Origin: Baylisascaris procyonis
Lineage: Eukaryota; Nematoda; Chromadorea; Rhabditida; Ascarididae
Length of the DNA: 64,000 nucleotides
Direction of reading: 5' to 3'
Assembly (NCBI GenBank): GCA_037389465.1
Contig: JAZARR010000088.1
Location: 4,278,001-4,342,000 of the forward strand
Below, piece by piece: positions 54,701 through 64,000 of this stretch. The position numbers and the translations under genes were made by a program. The stretch's first letter is position 1; each line of letters begins with the position of its first letter. The notes beneath the pieces were generated by a model, which saw only the letters and a list, made by a program, of their open reading frames with translations, had not been told where the DNA came from and ran no database searches.

Positions 54701-57700
54701 CGGCTTCTGTCGAAGATTCAAGTTCACCGGAAATCGCCGAATCACCGGCCGTTAGCGAAGAAGAAACAACCCTACGCATAACCACATATCTTCAGGAAGC
54801 TGAGCTGCAAGGAGCTGCGCAACCAAAGGTTCCATCAGAGATTGGAACAATTGAACAGCTGGCGGTGTCATCGACTGTTGTCGCCGAATCTCACACTGAT
54901 GAGGAGGAGAATACGACAGTAGAGCAATCAGCAACGATTCAGCAAGGAAGCACGTTCGCTGCCGAAGATAAGGAAGAAGAAGGGATCGCTGCAACATTAA
55001 CAGCAAAGAAAGGAGAAGCAGTCGCTGATGAAAGCACAAAGTTTGATCTGCCGAAATCGCTCGCCGCAGTCGATGCTGAAACTTCCGCTAATGCAGCAGC
55101 ATCAGCGTTTCCAGAAGCTGCAAGTGTGATCGTAGAAGCAGAAGCAACAACGTCCTCAATTGAATTTGAAGAAATAACCACTATACAGCCAACAATTGCC
55201 GAAAACGAGGGCAGTGAAGAGAGCACAACAGGAGGATCTACTAAAATTACCGAGGAGACAACATCGTTCGTAAAGACCACTAAAGAATCTGTAACCACTA
55301 GCAAAGTGGAAAAAAAAGATGAGGAAATTCCGGCTGCAACAAAATACGTTAGCGGAACGCTGCATGTTGAAGAAATTGGAGAAATAGAGGGAATGGCTGA
55401 AAAATCACAAACGACTGTTTCTGAATCAGGTGAGTTCCGCATTTATACCAAAAACTTATTTTGTTCTCATTTGCTGAACACAGCAAATTGAGGAAAAAAC
55501 ATTTCAGTGATAATCACTGCTTCAATAACTGCTCCTTCTGAATATTCATTTACATTCCTTGACTAAAAATTTGAATAACCTTCTTTTTTACATCTACCCA
55601 TCCTTTTCCGTATTTTTAAAAGTGCTATTAAATATAACTAAGCCTGAAAATTTAAAAAAAAATCCATGGCTTAGAAGATTTTTTCCCAGATTATACCATA
55701 AATATTTTTTTGTTAATTGATGGGGCTCCAAGAAATAGTGCTCTCAAAATTTTTTAATTGCTGGAAACTTGCATGAAGCATTTTACTCCAATCATTTGCG
55801 AGTGCAATTATTGCAAATTGAAACAATCAAAAACATTATTACTTAAAAAAACGTTTTTTTAGCAGCAATTTCTCTAATTTCTAGAAAATGGTAATCCACT
55901 GGTACTCAATTTTTTAGCGCTATTAAAGGACTATTGATCGCTACCTCCATGTGTTTAGTTGGATCATTCTCAATGAGTTTTAGTCGCTATTGATGAGTCA
56001 GCACTATGCATCAAATAACTGATTTCCTAATTCAAAGCTTCAGCAATCGTGTGGCGTAATTTAAAGAGCGTTTGTTACGTCTCGCGTTGTACTAACCGTA
56101 TTGTCCTATCCGAACGAAATGGAATCAGACAACGCAACAAGTCGCATTACTTTTATGTTGTTTCTTTCTTCGTCTATTGCGAAAGTGAAATTCAACCTTG
56201 TTTATTTTATTTTTTTTTATTTTTTTTTGTGAATATTCACGTATGTTACGTAAAACACCCGCCTAATAACGTTCTCGATGTCATCTAAGAATTATTTACT
56301 TTTGTTCATTCGTTGTTTTTTTTTTTTTGTGTTATTAGTGTTGCATGGGGCTTGAGGGTGGCGACGAGTATTTGCCAGAAGAGTTCAACAACTTTTGCAC
56401 TTCAAGATTGTTCCGGTGCCCCATTTAATCCTCAACGTTTAGTGCTGTTTCCTACTCGTTTATTTTGTGAGTTGTCCTTCTCAAATTGGAAAGTACCGTT
56501 CATCTTTCATCAGTAAAATCGTTTCGATGAGATGGGATTTTCAACAATTTATGTTCTTTATGTGGTTATATGTTTGGTTTTTATGATTTAATGTGTTCTA
56601 TGTATGGTAATTTGCTTTTTGGTTGTTAATCTTTCAGAGTATGGTCAAATGCCGATTGAGCCTTCCGGTTACGATATGAACGGTATTTAACTCCACCAAC
56701 TAAACATAACGTTTTCGTTTTTCGTCAAACTAACACCGTTATATTCGCACCCACATTTCCCACATATCTCCTAAGTGAAATTGTTATCCAACATTTCGTT
56801 AATCAATTGATAAATATAAAATAAGCATCAGCGAGATATGGTAGTATTTTAGTGAAGTTGTATTGAGGAAAAAAAAATGAAAAGATTGATTTTCTTCAAA
56901 ATTTTCGGCTTTATACCGAATCAGTTATAATTTTTTTCTTTTTCTTTTCTTGAAGTGAGTAGGTATGGAAAAAAATCTTTGAAAATTTGTTCTAATTTAA
57001 ATGAGAATCGTTCATAAAAATTCTTTCGCGAAATTATTTGAATTGTCGGAATATTTGAAACAATATAGATGGCTTATTCAATATTTTATCACTAAAATGA
57101 AGAGTTTTTCAGCACCACCAGCAATCGTCACTGCTGATCAGCAGAAACCGATTCGTAAGTTTTATTACTCGTTTAATGAATCCGATTGCGATATTATCAT
57201 GAACATAGTATCAGTATTTAAGCAGCCTATAGTTAAGCTACGATGATCGGCAATTTATATTCTACAAAAGTTTAGCACTGCCCAAACAATTGTTATTTAA
57301 TCGACTTATAAAATTCAAACAGAGTTATACTCTAGTATACAGTCTATTTTTTTTACTTTTTTGGTCATTTTTCATTTCGGTGATTAAATTTCTGTTCACA
57401 CATATTCCCAATTATCGGTTGCACATCAAAACTTTTTCGTTTAACTTTAGATAGCGGCCCTTTCAAGCGTATTTTATTATTTTAAATTAAAACACTACTC
57501 CATACCGTAACCGACCACTTTATGCACAAAAATTGCAATCAAATTTTTGATTGCCAACGCAAAAAAAGAAAAAACAACTGAAATGAAAATGTATGACAAA
57601 TCACGCAAATGAGACATTCGCAGATATCCGCCACAACTCGCTCCGAAACAAAATGTAAGACAAACGCTTCTGAAAGAGGTTTGTCATAGGAGGCGGGAGG

Positions 57701-60668
57701 TGGGTTAGTAGGGAGGGAGAGAGGAGAAGAGGGGGAGTAGATCAGAGAGCACAATATGCGAAGACTGTGAGCAAATTAGTCAAAATTGTTAAATCTACAG
57801 TCCCTATCAAATATGAGGCAACAAGCTTTCTACTGAACGACACAAGTAAATGTTGAAATTTTACTGCTATGCTGGATTATTTAGGAGATTTCAAAGACAA
57901 TAATGTAGAAGAAATTTCTAACATTTGTTGAGGACGATTGGAGAATCTAATCACGTTATATCGCCTCTCTGAATCATTTGCCACTGTTATTCCCAATGAT
58001 CGTTCTTCTTTTCTTCATGAAATTCATGTATTTCGTGTTGTTTTTTCGACAAACGAGCAGGCTCGGAAATAGATGACTGAGAAAAATATGACGAAACTTA
58101 GAAAACAGTATTTGTCAAGTAAGCCGGAATATATTTACAGAAATTTGTACCAATGCATTCGTATATGGCGGGAAATAGGCGGTAATAACTGCTATTTTGA
58201 CTTTCATCTTTTTGTGTTTTCTATAAAAAAGTGAATGTTATTTTATCGTTTAACACATAAAAATACCGTTGAGTAACAAAGCACAACCTTAATATAGTAA
58301 CAAAGGTGTCCATATTCGTTACGAATAACACGCAGCACTTTCACCTAATTTTTGTCGCTTTCTTTCATCTATTGTCTTGTTTTCTCGTACCTCCTGAGGA
58401 AACTTTTTGCGTATCGACAATGAGGAACTATTAGACAAATAAGGAACTATTTTTATGAAAGATATTTTGAATTTCGAAGTACTCATTTCACCCACCGTTC
58501 TAAGAAATTCATTGTTCATAGCGATCAATGAAATAACACGCTCGTTTCATATAAACGAATTTTTTTTTTTTTTTTTTTGCTATGCATTTCTCGTCGAAGA
58601 TAATTACATAGGTAGAAGCAGTGAAATTTCAGCACCCGAACAAGCAATTGGATACGTTGGAGTGCCATCTATTGCATTCAGTACTGGTACGTACAGTTCA
58701 AAAATCTCAAATTTCAATGTTTTAGTTAAATTGGATAGTGGCATGCGATTACGTTGACCTCATTTAGTGCATATTTGTAGAGAAATATTGCACCTCGATA
58801 TTATGGGAAATTCTTTTTTATCTCATGGGAGCCTCGAATGTCATAATTTGTTTGTTTTTTTTACACGCACATTACTACGTTCATTTGCATTGTGCTGTAA
58901 ATGTTTCGTCGTTTCGTTGTGTTTGCATCTAACCGCAAATGTTTTATTAACATAATTTGATAAAGGCTGATAAGAAAATTTGTAGAGAACATTTTGGCAA
59001 GTTAAATATCGATTTCTATCGTCATAGTAGTCGACAAAAGATGAGTGATATTACAATCCCTCCTCTCCTTTATACATTCGATATTTCATTCACTTTGGGG
59101 TCTTTCAAAACAACAGCTGAGGGTTCATTTGATCGTCGATCATTGCTGAAATCGAAGAACGCGTGTGCTTGATAGTATTCTCGCTAACTGTGACGAAAAT
59201 GCGATTTTCAAGAAATGAGAATAAACTTTCATTACCGTAATTAGACAGATTGGCTGCAATGTTTGCATTAGAGCTCATTTGATCATAATAGATCACAGGA
59301 ACTCATTTGATCATAACAGATCACTCGTTAACAGTTTGCTTGGATTGTTATCAGCCAGGCTACGATCTTCTAGAATAGATGCGAGTGCTCACAAAATCTG
59401 ATGCAACACAATAGGGTCATTATCAACCATCCAGAATTTGAAAGAAACCAAGGCAAACTCTTGAGCGAACGTAATTATCATTCGGGTTACGGTAGTGAGA
59501 AATAACAGAAATTCGCCTCAGAAGTCCTCCGCTGTGGACGGTGAAGAAAATATTGGCAAAAATTTTGTGCTCCTTAGGCGGCTCATATCGGAAAGGAATG
59601 ACCCAGTTCTCTCTGAAAGCATTATCCGATGTAGGGATATGTCAGAAACGTTAATATTATCCGCTTATTGCGCGTAAAAATTAGCGAGGCACTACCATAT
59701 GGAGTTGTTACCATTACCGTACCACTGATTCAGGAACTAGAGTGTTCGATGAGATTGATGGGTGTCTATAACAATATTTGAAACATCGCCAACTTTAACT
59801 ACTTTCCATTCGAATTCTCTGCTATGATCGCCCGCTGATGCGACGTTTATTTAGTTGCAAAAAATTTAACCGAACTATGGAATATTTTTTCGTCCTTGAG
59901 CAATCATGCTATTTCCATTCATTTGCTCAGCGTATATAATAAAATCGTACAGTTGCTTGATGAGCGTCTGTTGCAAGGCATTATATCATATAACAGGTCA
60001 TGTATATGTTCATCAAATATTTTTTTAAAGCATCAAAAGTTATTGATGGCATAGAGTGTGACATAGGTGAATCCGTCTCTCTCATTGAGCAACATTTTTT
60101 TGCAGCGATGCTTGTAAAGGATCTACCACAGATCGACCGTCAACGAACGAAAGGTATGCTACTATTTCGAGAAAAACTTTATCTAATATTACTGCTGACA
60201 ACGTTGCAAAATTTTTCGATCCTTCTGATGCGTTTGCAGAAAATTGATGCGTTATTCATTCGATTTTCTTGCATCGACTATCTTAGAGCAAAAATTTTCA
60301 AAAAAAGTTGCAGTAGAAAGCTTGAGTTCTTATGAGGAGTACTAATGACTAATTGGGTCTAGCGTAACCAAAACTAATGATCAAATTTGCATAGTAATAA
60401 TGTAAAGAAGTAAGTATGAAATGAATTCGAAGTTCCAGTTTTTCATTTTTTCATACAGTAATCGATTTTTAGAGTTCGTTCATCTACCACTACTGAAAGT
60501 CGACGATTCAACAAGGAGAAAATGTAAGCATTCTTCCGTATTAGTGTTTTTACAAAGTTTATATATCCTCCTTTAGCCTCTGATTTTCAGCCTCATTTTT
60601 TTGCAGAAATTATTGCAGTGGTCGTGCCATTTATCCTTTCGGTGTTCCTTTATTACTTAGGCTCATAG
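50491..60668 (+). CDS. Secreted Glu/Thr/Ser/Ala-rich mucin-like glycoprotein
   Basis: Unrecognised protein of roughly 1,000 residues. Exons: 50491-50578, 52004-52042, 52278-52357, 52894-55429, 56638-56682, 57113-57154, 58633-58686, 60106-60153, 60473-60523, and a final exon best read as 60577-60668. All junction phases agree. Exon 1 encodes a signal peptide (hydrophobic VFLFVSIISFIALSDA, likely cut before KPKK). The 2.5-kb exon 4 gives 845 codons dominated by E, T, S and A, with a dozen or so N-x-S/T sequons, one Trp and no Cys: an extended acidic, glycosylated chain. The small exons encode a Pro-rich tail (PIEPSGYDMN, PPAIVTADQQKPI). The proposed last exon ends in a hydrophobic run (IIAVVVPFILSVFLYYLGS), suggesting GPI attachment or a terminal membrane segment. 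CCAAATTTAG ends 20 bases before the ATG and could accept a spliced leader. The role is inferred as a surface or secreted coat component. Confidence 0.75.
51651..51780. repeat. Compound (CT)n-(TA)n microsatellite
   Basis: About 90 bases of CT-rich repeat run directly into about 40 bases of TA repeat inside intron 1 of the glycoprotein gene. The open frames across it are artefacts of the repeat. Confidence 0.95.
59274..59324. repeat. Near-perfect 23-bp tandem duplication
   Basis: A 23-bp unit starting CTCATTTGATCATAA occurs at 59274 and 59302 (28-bp period) with one difference (T to C at the 16th base). It lies in an intron of the glycoprotein gene. Confidence 0.9.
60571..60620 (+). other. Cluster of four competing splice acceptors
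   Basis: After the phase-1 donor at 60523 (K|T) four AG sites follow: CTTTAG (60576), TTTTCAG (60590), TTTTGCAG (60606) and ATTGCAG (60620). The first gives a hydrophobic, anchor-like C-terminus stopping at 60668. The second, the best consensus, shifts frame to a Cys-containing basic tail stopping at 60718. The third creates an immediate TAA. The fourth returns to the hydrophobic frame. Which is used cannot be read from sequence. Confidence 0.5.
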
Positions 60669-60813
60669 AAGTGAACAACCATCACAAAACAGAGGAAGCT
60701 AACAGGACGAATGCATAGATACAGCATACATCATTACAGAGGAGTCACTCAGTGATTGTGCATCAAGCCTGCATCCCTGACCGCACCTAGGAATAATTTT
60801 TGGCTGTATCCGA

Positions 60814-60848
60814 CAGCATCTGATGCGTTCTGGCAGCATCTGATGCGT
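60814..60848. repeat. 15-bp direct repeat
   Basis: CAGCATCTGATGCGT occurs at 60814-60828 and 60834-60848, identical, 5 bases apart. Confidence 0.95.
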
Positions 60849-61067
60849 AATTGCTTCATTGAGAACAACTGGAATTTCTTACGACTGACGCTTGTTGACA
60901 TAATAATATAGCGGTGCTTAAAAATGCTCGAATGTTAACTAGAATTTCCGCAAATATGGATCTAATTAGCCGAGATCGCTTGCAGCAAGAAATATTGCTA
61001 TTGAAGTTGTTTTTTTTTATGCAACACGAATGATTTCAAAATTGCCCACGTTTTTTTTTAATTTTAG

Positions 61068-61151
61068 AAAGCTTAATGGACGAATCCAAACTGAAGAGCA
61101 AAAAGCAAGTTTCGACCAAGCATCTAGATAGTTCTCTTTCGGCGAAAATAT
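61068..61151 (+). CDS. Candidate 84-nt phase-1 exon, Lys/Ser-rich
   Basis: It follows a strong acceptor (TTTTTAATTTTAG) and ends at AATAT|GTAATG. With a preceding G (as supplied by the exon ending at 60153) it encodes Glu then SLMDESKLKSKKQ and onward, leaving a T in phase 1 that joins to the ShKT exon. If joined instead after the exon ending at 60523 (T), the junction codon becomes TAA. It therefore behaves like a mutually exclusive alternative to exon 60473-60523. Speculative. Confidence 0.3.
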
Positions 61152-61899
61152 GTAATGAAAAGTTGGAGTCTATACTATATAGGCGTTACCTAACTGTAAC
61201 GAAAGAATTAAATCACTGACCAATGGCCATTATTATGCATGCTCAAGTGAAGGGAATTGTTGCACTTCATGTGTTTCACTATGCATGTTTTACTAGTAAA
61301 TTCATTGATTGCGCAGATATGAACAGTGGAATTTCTATGCTAGAGGCTTGAAGAAAGAAGTTTTATAGTACCAAGCCTTGTGAAAATCAGTCTAACTGAG
61401 ACAATTTGCAAGATCATAAAAATGTTTACAAAGGGAGGAAAACTTCCAATTTGATAGTCAGCTAGTGAAATATGCTGCTGCAATTTTGAACTTGTTAATT
61501 CCTAGAAAATGCAGTTTGCAAGATACAACATATGTCAAATGCAGCGTGACACTTCCGCCGTAATCGCTGCTAACTTTTGCGCGTTCTATCGAAATTGATA
61601 TACAAATTGCATTAGTAGTGCATATGAAAAAGTCTTGTGCTATCAATAAGCGACTGCTAGGTAATGGGTGACTGGGAGCTCGACGTCGGCAGCAGTTTGT
61701 GCCTTCATGGCCAATAATGAAAACGTTATGATGTTTGCAGTGCTTCGGCTTATAGGGACCTTGTAACACAGTCATACGGAAAAGGAAGTAATCCTCCTTC
61801 GAAGTACTACAAATATGACTACGACCGATTGCATGATTGAATTGTGCGTTTCTATGACAATGATATTGGGTTATCTATGAGTGTTTTTTGTTGTTTGAG

Positions 61900-62063
61900 G
61901 GCATCCGTTCATGATGGATTGCTCGGTGGAACGTGACGAGAAAGGAATATTGTGCGAAGACTGGGCCAAAGGAGGGTTGTGTACAACTCATCGACCCACC
62001 ATGTTCCTCTTTTGCCGGCGGACCTGCCTGTGCACAGGGCCACCAGAGGACGCGCTCAAATAG
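61900..62063 (+). CDS. ShKT (SXC) six-cysteine domain, terminal exon
   Basis: Seen: from 61914 the frame reads Met-Asp-Cys and gives the complete spacing of a ShKT domain, with six Cys and the hallmarks DC, CEDWAKGGLC, a central Met and CRRTCLC, then Pro/Glu-rich residues and a TAG at 62061. A plausible acceptor (TGTTTGAG, like the TTTGAG used by MPPED exon 7) precedes it and gives a phase-1 entry. Known: ShKT domains are abundant in nematode secreted and cuticle-associated proteins, often beside mucin-like regions; the name comes from a sea-anemone peptide and does not imply toxicity. No signal peptide is encoded in this exon, so upstream exons are required. The glycoprotein gene just upstream, all of whose late exons end in phase 1, is the obvious source. 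Two other frames over the same bases are shadows. Confidence 0.75.
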
Positions 62064-62927
62064 AGACCAGAGGAATATTTTCATGTCTCATCCCAGTAAC
62101 TACAAGAAATGCCTAACCTCTACTATTCAAGGCTGTACTCTTGAAAAGTCATTCTCGCTTTCTCTAATCACCAATCGAGTCAAGGCAACCCGCAACGCAA
62201 CAGCTAATCAAATCTTCTAAATAACCTATCTATTAAAGATGCTTTCGGCAGTCGACTCCTTCAATTTAAAGTGCTATTCAAAACTGTTCTGTTTCTTCTT
62301 TTTTTTGTGTGTGTATGTAAACGCGTCTTTTGCGGTGGGAGTTGAACATCTCGAGTTTTTTTCGGCTTTTTCCTATGATAGAAATGTAATTCCACTAAAA
62401 ATAATAAGTTAGAAAAATGATATTCGCATCATCAACGAAGTTTATTGATGGTAATTGATAGTGGTGAAACGCGAGCAGTGTTCTTGCAAAATATAATTCG
62501 GTTTGAGATTATGATACGTTTTCTTCAACAAAAAGGCTAATAAGAATATTTTCGAATTGTTTCGTTCCGGTATTGTTCTCCTGTCCAACAAACCATACGT
62601 TCAGCTCTAGATTTTCGAGAAACTTATTATGTGCTTGATTATTGATTGTCTAACAATGAAACATATTTTGTACAAGCATTAGTTTATGGTGGCATATTGC
62701 CGCTTGCAGTTTTTCAACACTGCCGTTTAAGATCGCTCAAGGAAAACACCGATGAATTGTCTCCTTCATTTTCCAGTAAGCGTCAACTTTCGTTCTCTGT
62801 GCCGGTGCTTTGTATGATGTCACGTATGATATGAATGAATTCGTATGTGAATATATTTTTTTATTCATTAAATTTATCTTTATTTATCTCCTCATTCACA
62901 AACGACATCTGCTAGAGTGTTTACGTA

Positions 62928-63010
62928 ATTATTTAAAACTATGAATGCACAATAAATTAAAAACATGAAATTATTTAAAAACTATAAATGCAAAATAAAT
63001 TAAAATAATG
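62928..63010. repeat. Diverged tandem duplication, period about 42 bp
   Basis: Two copies of a unit starting ATTATTTAAAA(A)CTAT and containing AATAAATTAAAA, at about 62928 and 62970, with a few differences. Confidence 0.8.
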
Positions 63011-63820
63011 GGACAAGAAAGTAGTGAAAAATAGATCGTAGTTGTAAGAATGCGAGTGCAACGAAGACAGTTGAGTAGATTTCAGTGAACTTCATTGCAA
63101 CACATTGTAAATCCGAATGGTAACATCAGTTTAGAATATAAAAGAACTAGGCTATATTTACCAGATTACACTAGGTAAATAACGAGAATATGGATGAAGC
63201 ACAAGAATTATAGGCGAAGATAACAATGGAAGCGGATTATATAGGAAAAGATATGATCTTTTTACCATTGGGATGCATTTAAAATTATAATTATTGACGT
63301 TGCGCATCATTGATTATTTGCAACATAATAATCAAAGAGACGAAATTCTCCAATCAAAACAATCGAAAAGGACACATAAACAATCAACTTTAGGAATGAA
63401 CAACCACCACAATTGGTACTCAATTTGTTCCTCGTGAGGTAACGTTCTCGCCATCCATTAAAATTTTCATTTTTGTTACCATACTAGCGCAAAATGTGCC
63501 CAAAATATCTTCGCGATTCAGTGACTGTAACTGCTGTAAATTTAACGGAAATTGTAGTACTGACCGCCATTATACTGACAAACTTTTGCACAATTACTCT
63601 CCACATTTTCTCCGTCAGAGCTACCGAACCGACAGACATAGATGTGCACACACAAGCGCTTGACCGCGCCATAACTCACCTCCCACTTTATAAGCGCCGA
63701 ACAACTCTAAATAACTCGTCCCACCCGCCCTTAAGATACCCTGCATTGCGGCCTTTGGCTTTAAATGACTGGAGGTCAAGCAATCATTCCGTAGCCCTCT
63801 GAAACACAGTAGTGATACAA

Positions 63821-63836
63821 CCGCGCATTCGCGCGG
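63821..63836. repeat. GC palindrome
   Basis: CCGCGC, four-base spacer ATTC, then GCGCGG: perfect 6-bp arms in a GC-rich pocket near the window end. Possibly the tip of an interspersed element. Confidence 0.8.
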
Positions 63837-64000
63837 ATCGGTTCATAACTATGTCGGCAGAGATGCAGAGAAACGTCGAGATACAAACAACGCATTCGTT
63901 TACGTTATCACCTTCACGATCATTGTTCTCAGTTTTATGATTGCTTTCTTTCTCTTTAAATGTTTAGACTTATCCAAATGCTTTCGAACGTTCAGCTTAA

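Larger units (their letters stand above)
60669..61899. other. Interval between glycoprotein 3' end and ShKT exon
   Basis: Apart from a 15-bp duplication and one candidate exon (61068-61151) this is AT-rich sequence. A 105-codon minus-strand frame at 61458-61775 has no recognised domain. Confidence 0.4.
62064..64000. other. 3' flank, no gene recognised
   Basis: ATTAAA near 62232 could be a variant poly(A) signal for the ShKT exon. A 42-bp tandem duplication and a GC palindrome are listed separately. Opposed open frames at 63484-63802 lie in a less AT-rich block. The plus frame of 102 codons and the minus frames (one with several Cys) have no recognised domain. Confidence 0.4.

Noticed and set aside
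53253..55442. Several long minus-strand open frames (up to 167 codons) opposite the large glycoprotein exon
   Set aside because: They are shadows of GAA/ACA/GCA-rich codons on the plus strand, giving Ser/Val/Leu-rich translations with no splice context or domain.
56044..56055. 12-base microexon between CTTCAG and GTAATT that would keep phase
   Set aside because: Too short and unsupported; the larger exon at 56638 joins directly in frame.
61933..62220. 95-codon plus frame and 69-codon minus frame over the ShKT exon
   Set aside because: The third frame holds the complete six-Cys ShKT pattern, so these are overlapping shadows.
1..64000. Spliced-leader RNA genes, rRNA, CRISPR arrays or bacterial-type operons
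   Set aside because: Looked for the SL1-like leader sequence and repeated spacers on both strands by eye and saw none.

Overview
The window looks like nuclear DNA of a parasitic or free-living nematode, most simply a clade V (strongylid-like) worm. It is AT-rich and gene-poor, has no operon of bacterial type, and its coding sequence is broken into short exons bounded by GT donors and worm-type TTTCAG/TTTNAG acceptors. The species cannot be named from sequence alone. All exons that can be supported lie on the plus strand.

Layout. (1) About 1-27 kb is mostly non-coding but holds six candidate exons (4157, 8849, 12806, 16480, 21286, 25752). They share arginine/serine-rich RRxS-type peptides and have mutually compatible splice phases. 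I read them as an array of alternative 5' exons, either of the next gene or of a larger gene in which the next gene is nested. (2) 27.7-33.9 kb encodes a metallophosphoesterase of the MPPED1/MPPED2 (UPF0046) family, the best-identified gene here. Seven exons are clear and a first exon is tentative. Its first metal-binding motif reads Cys-x-His where family members have Asp-x-His. An intron contains an 87-nt, nearly bulge-free hairpin that looks like a miRNA precursor or a tiny inverted-repeat element. (3) 34-50.5 kb shows no gene I can defend. (4) 50.5-60.7 kb encodes a secreted, cysteine-free, Glu/Thr/Ser/Ala-rich glycoprotein: signal-peptide exon, a 2.5-kb mucin-like exon, then a string of tiny phase-1 exons. 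(5) At 61.9 kb a short exon encodes a six-cysteine ShKT domain. Its phase is compatible with the phase-1 exons before it, so it may be the C-terminus of one isoform of the glycoprotein gene. (6) The last 2 kb holds a tandem duplication and a GC-rich palindrome but no clear gene.

Functionally, the two firm genes are an intracellular metal-dependent phosphoesterase-like protein and an extracellular surface or secreted glycoprotein. Nothing ties them into one pathway. The most interesting signals are the altered active site, the phase-matched 5' exon array, the intronic hairpin and the competing 3' ends of the glycoprotein gene. Exon boundaries were read by eye and need transcript support.
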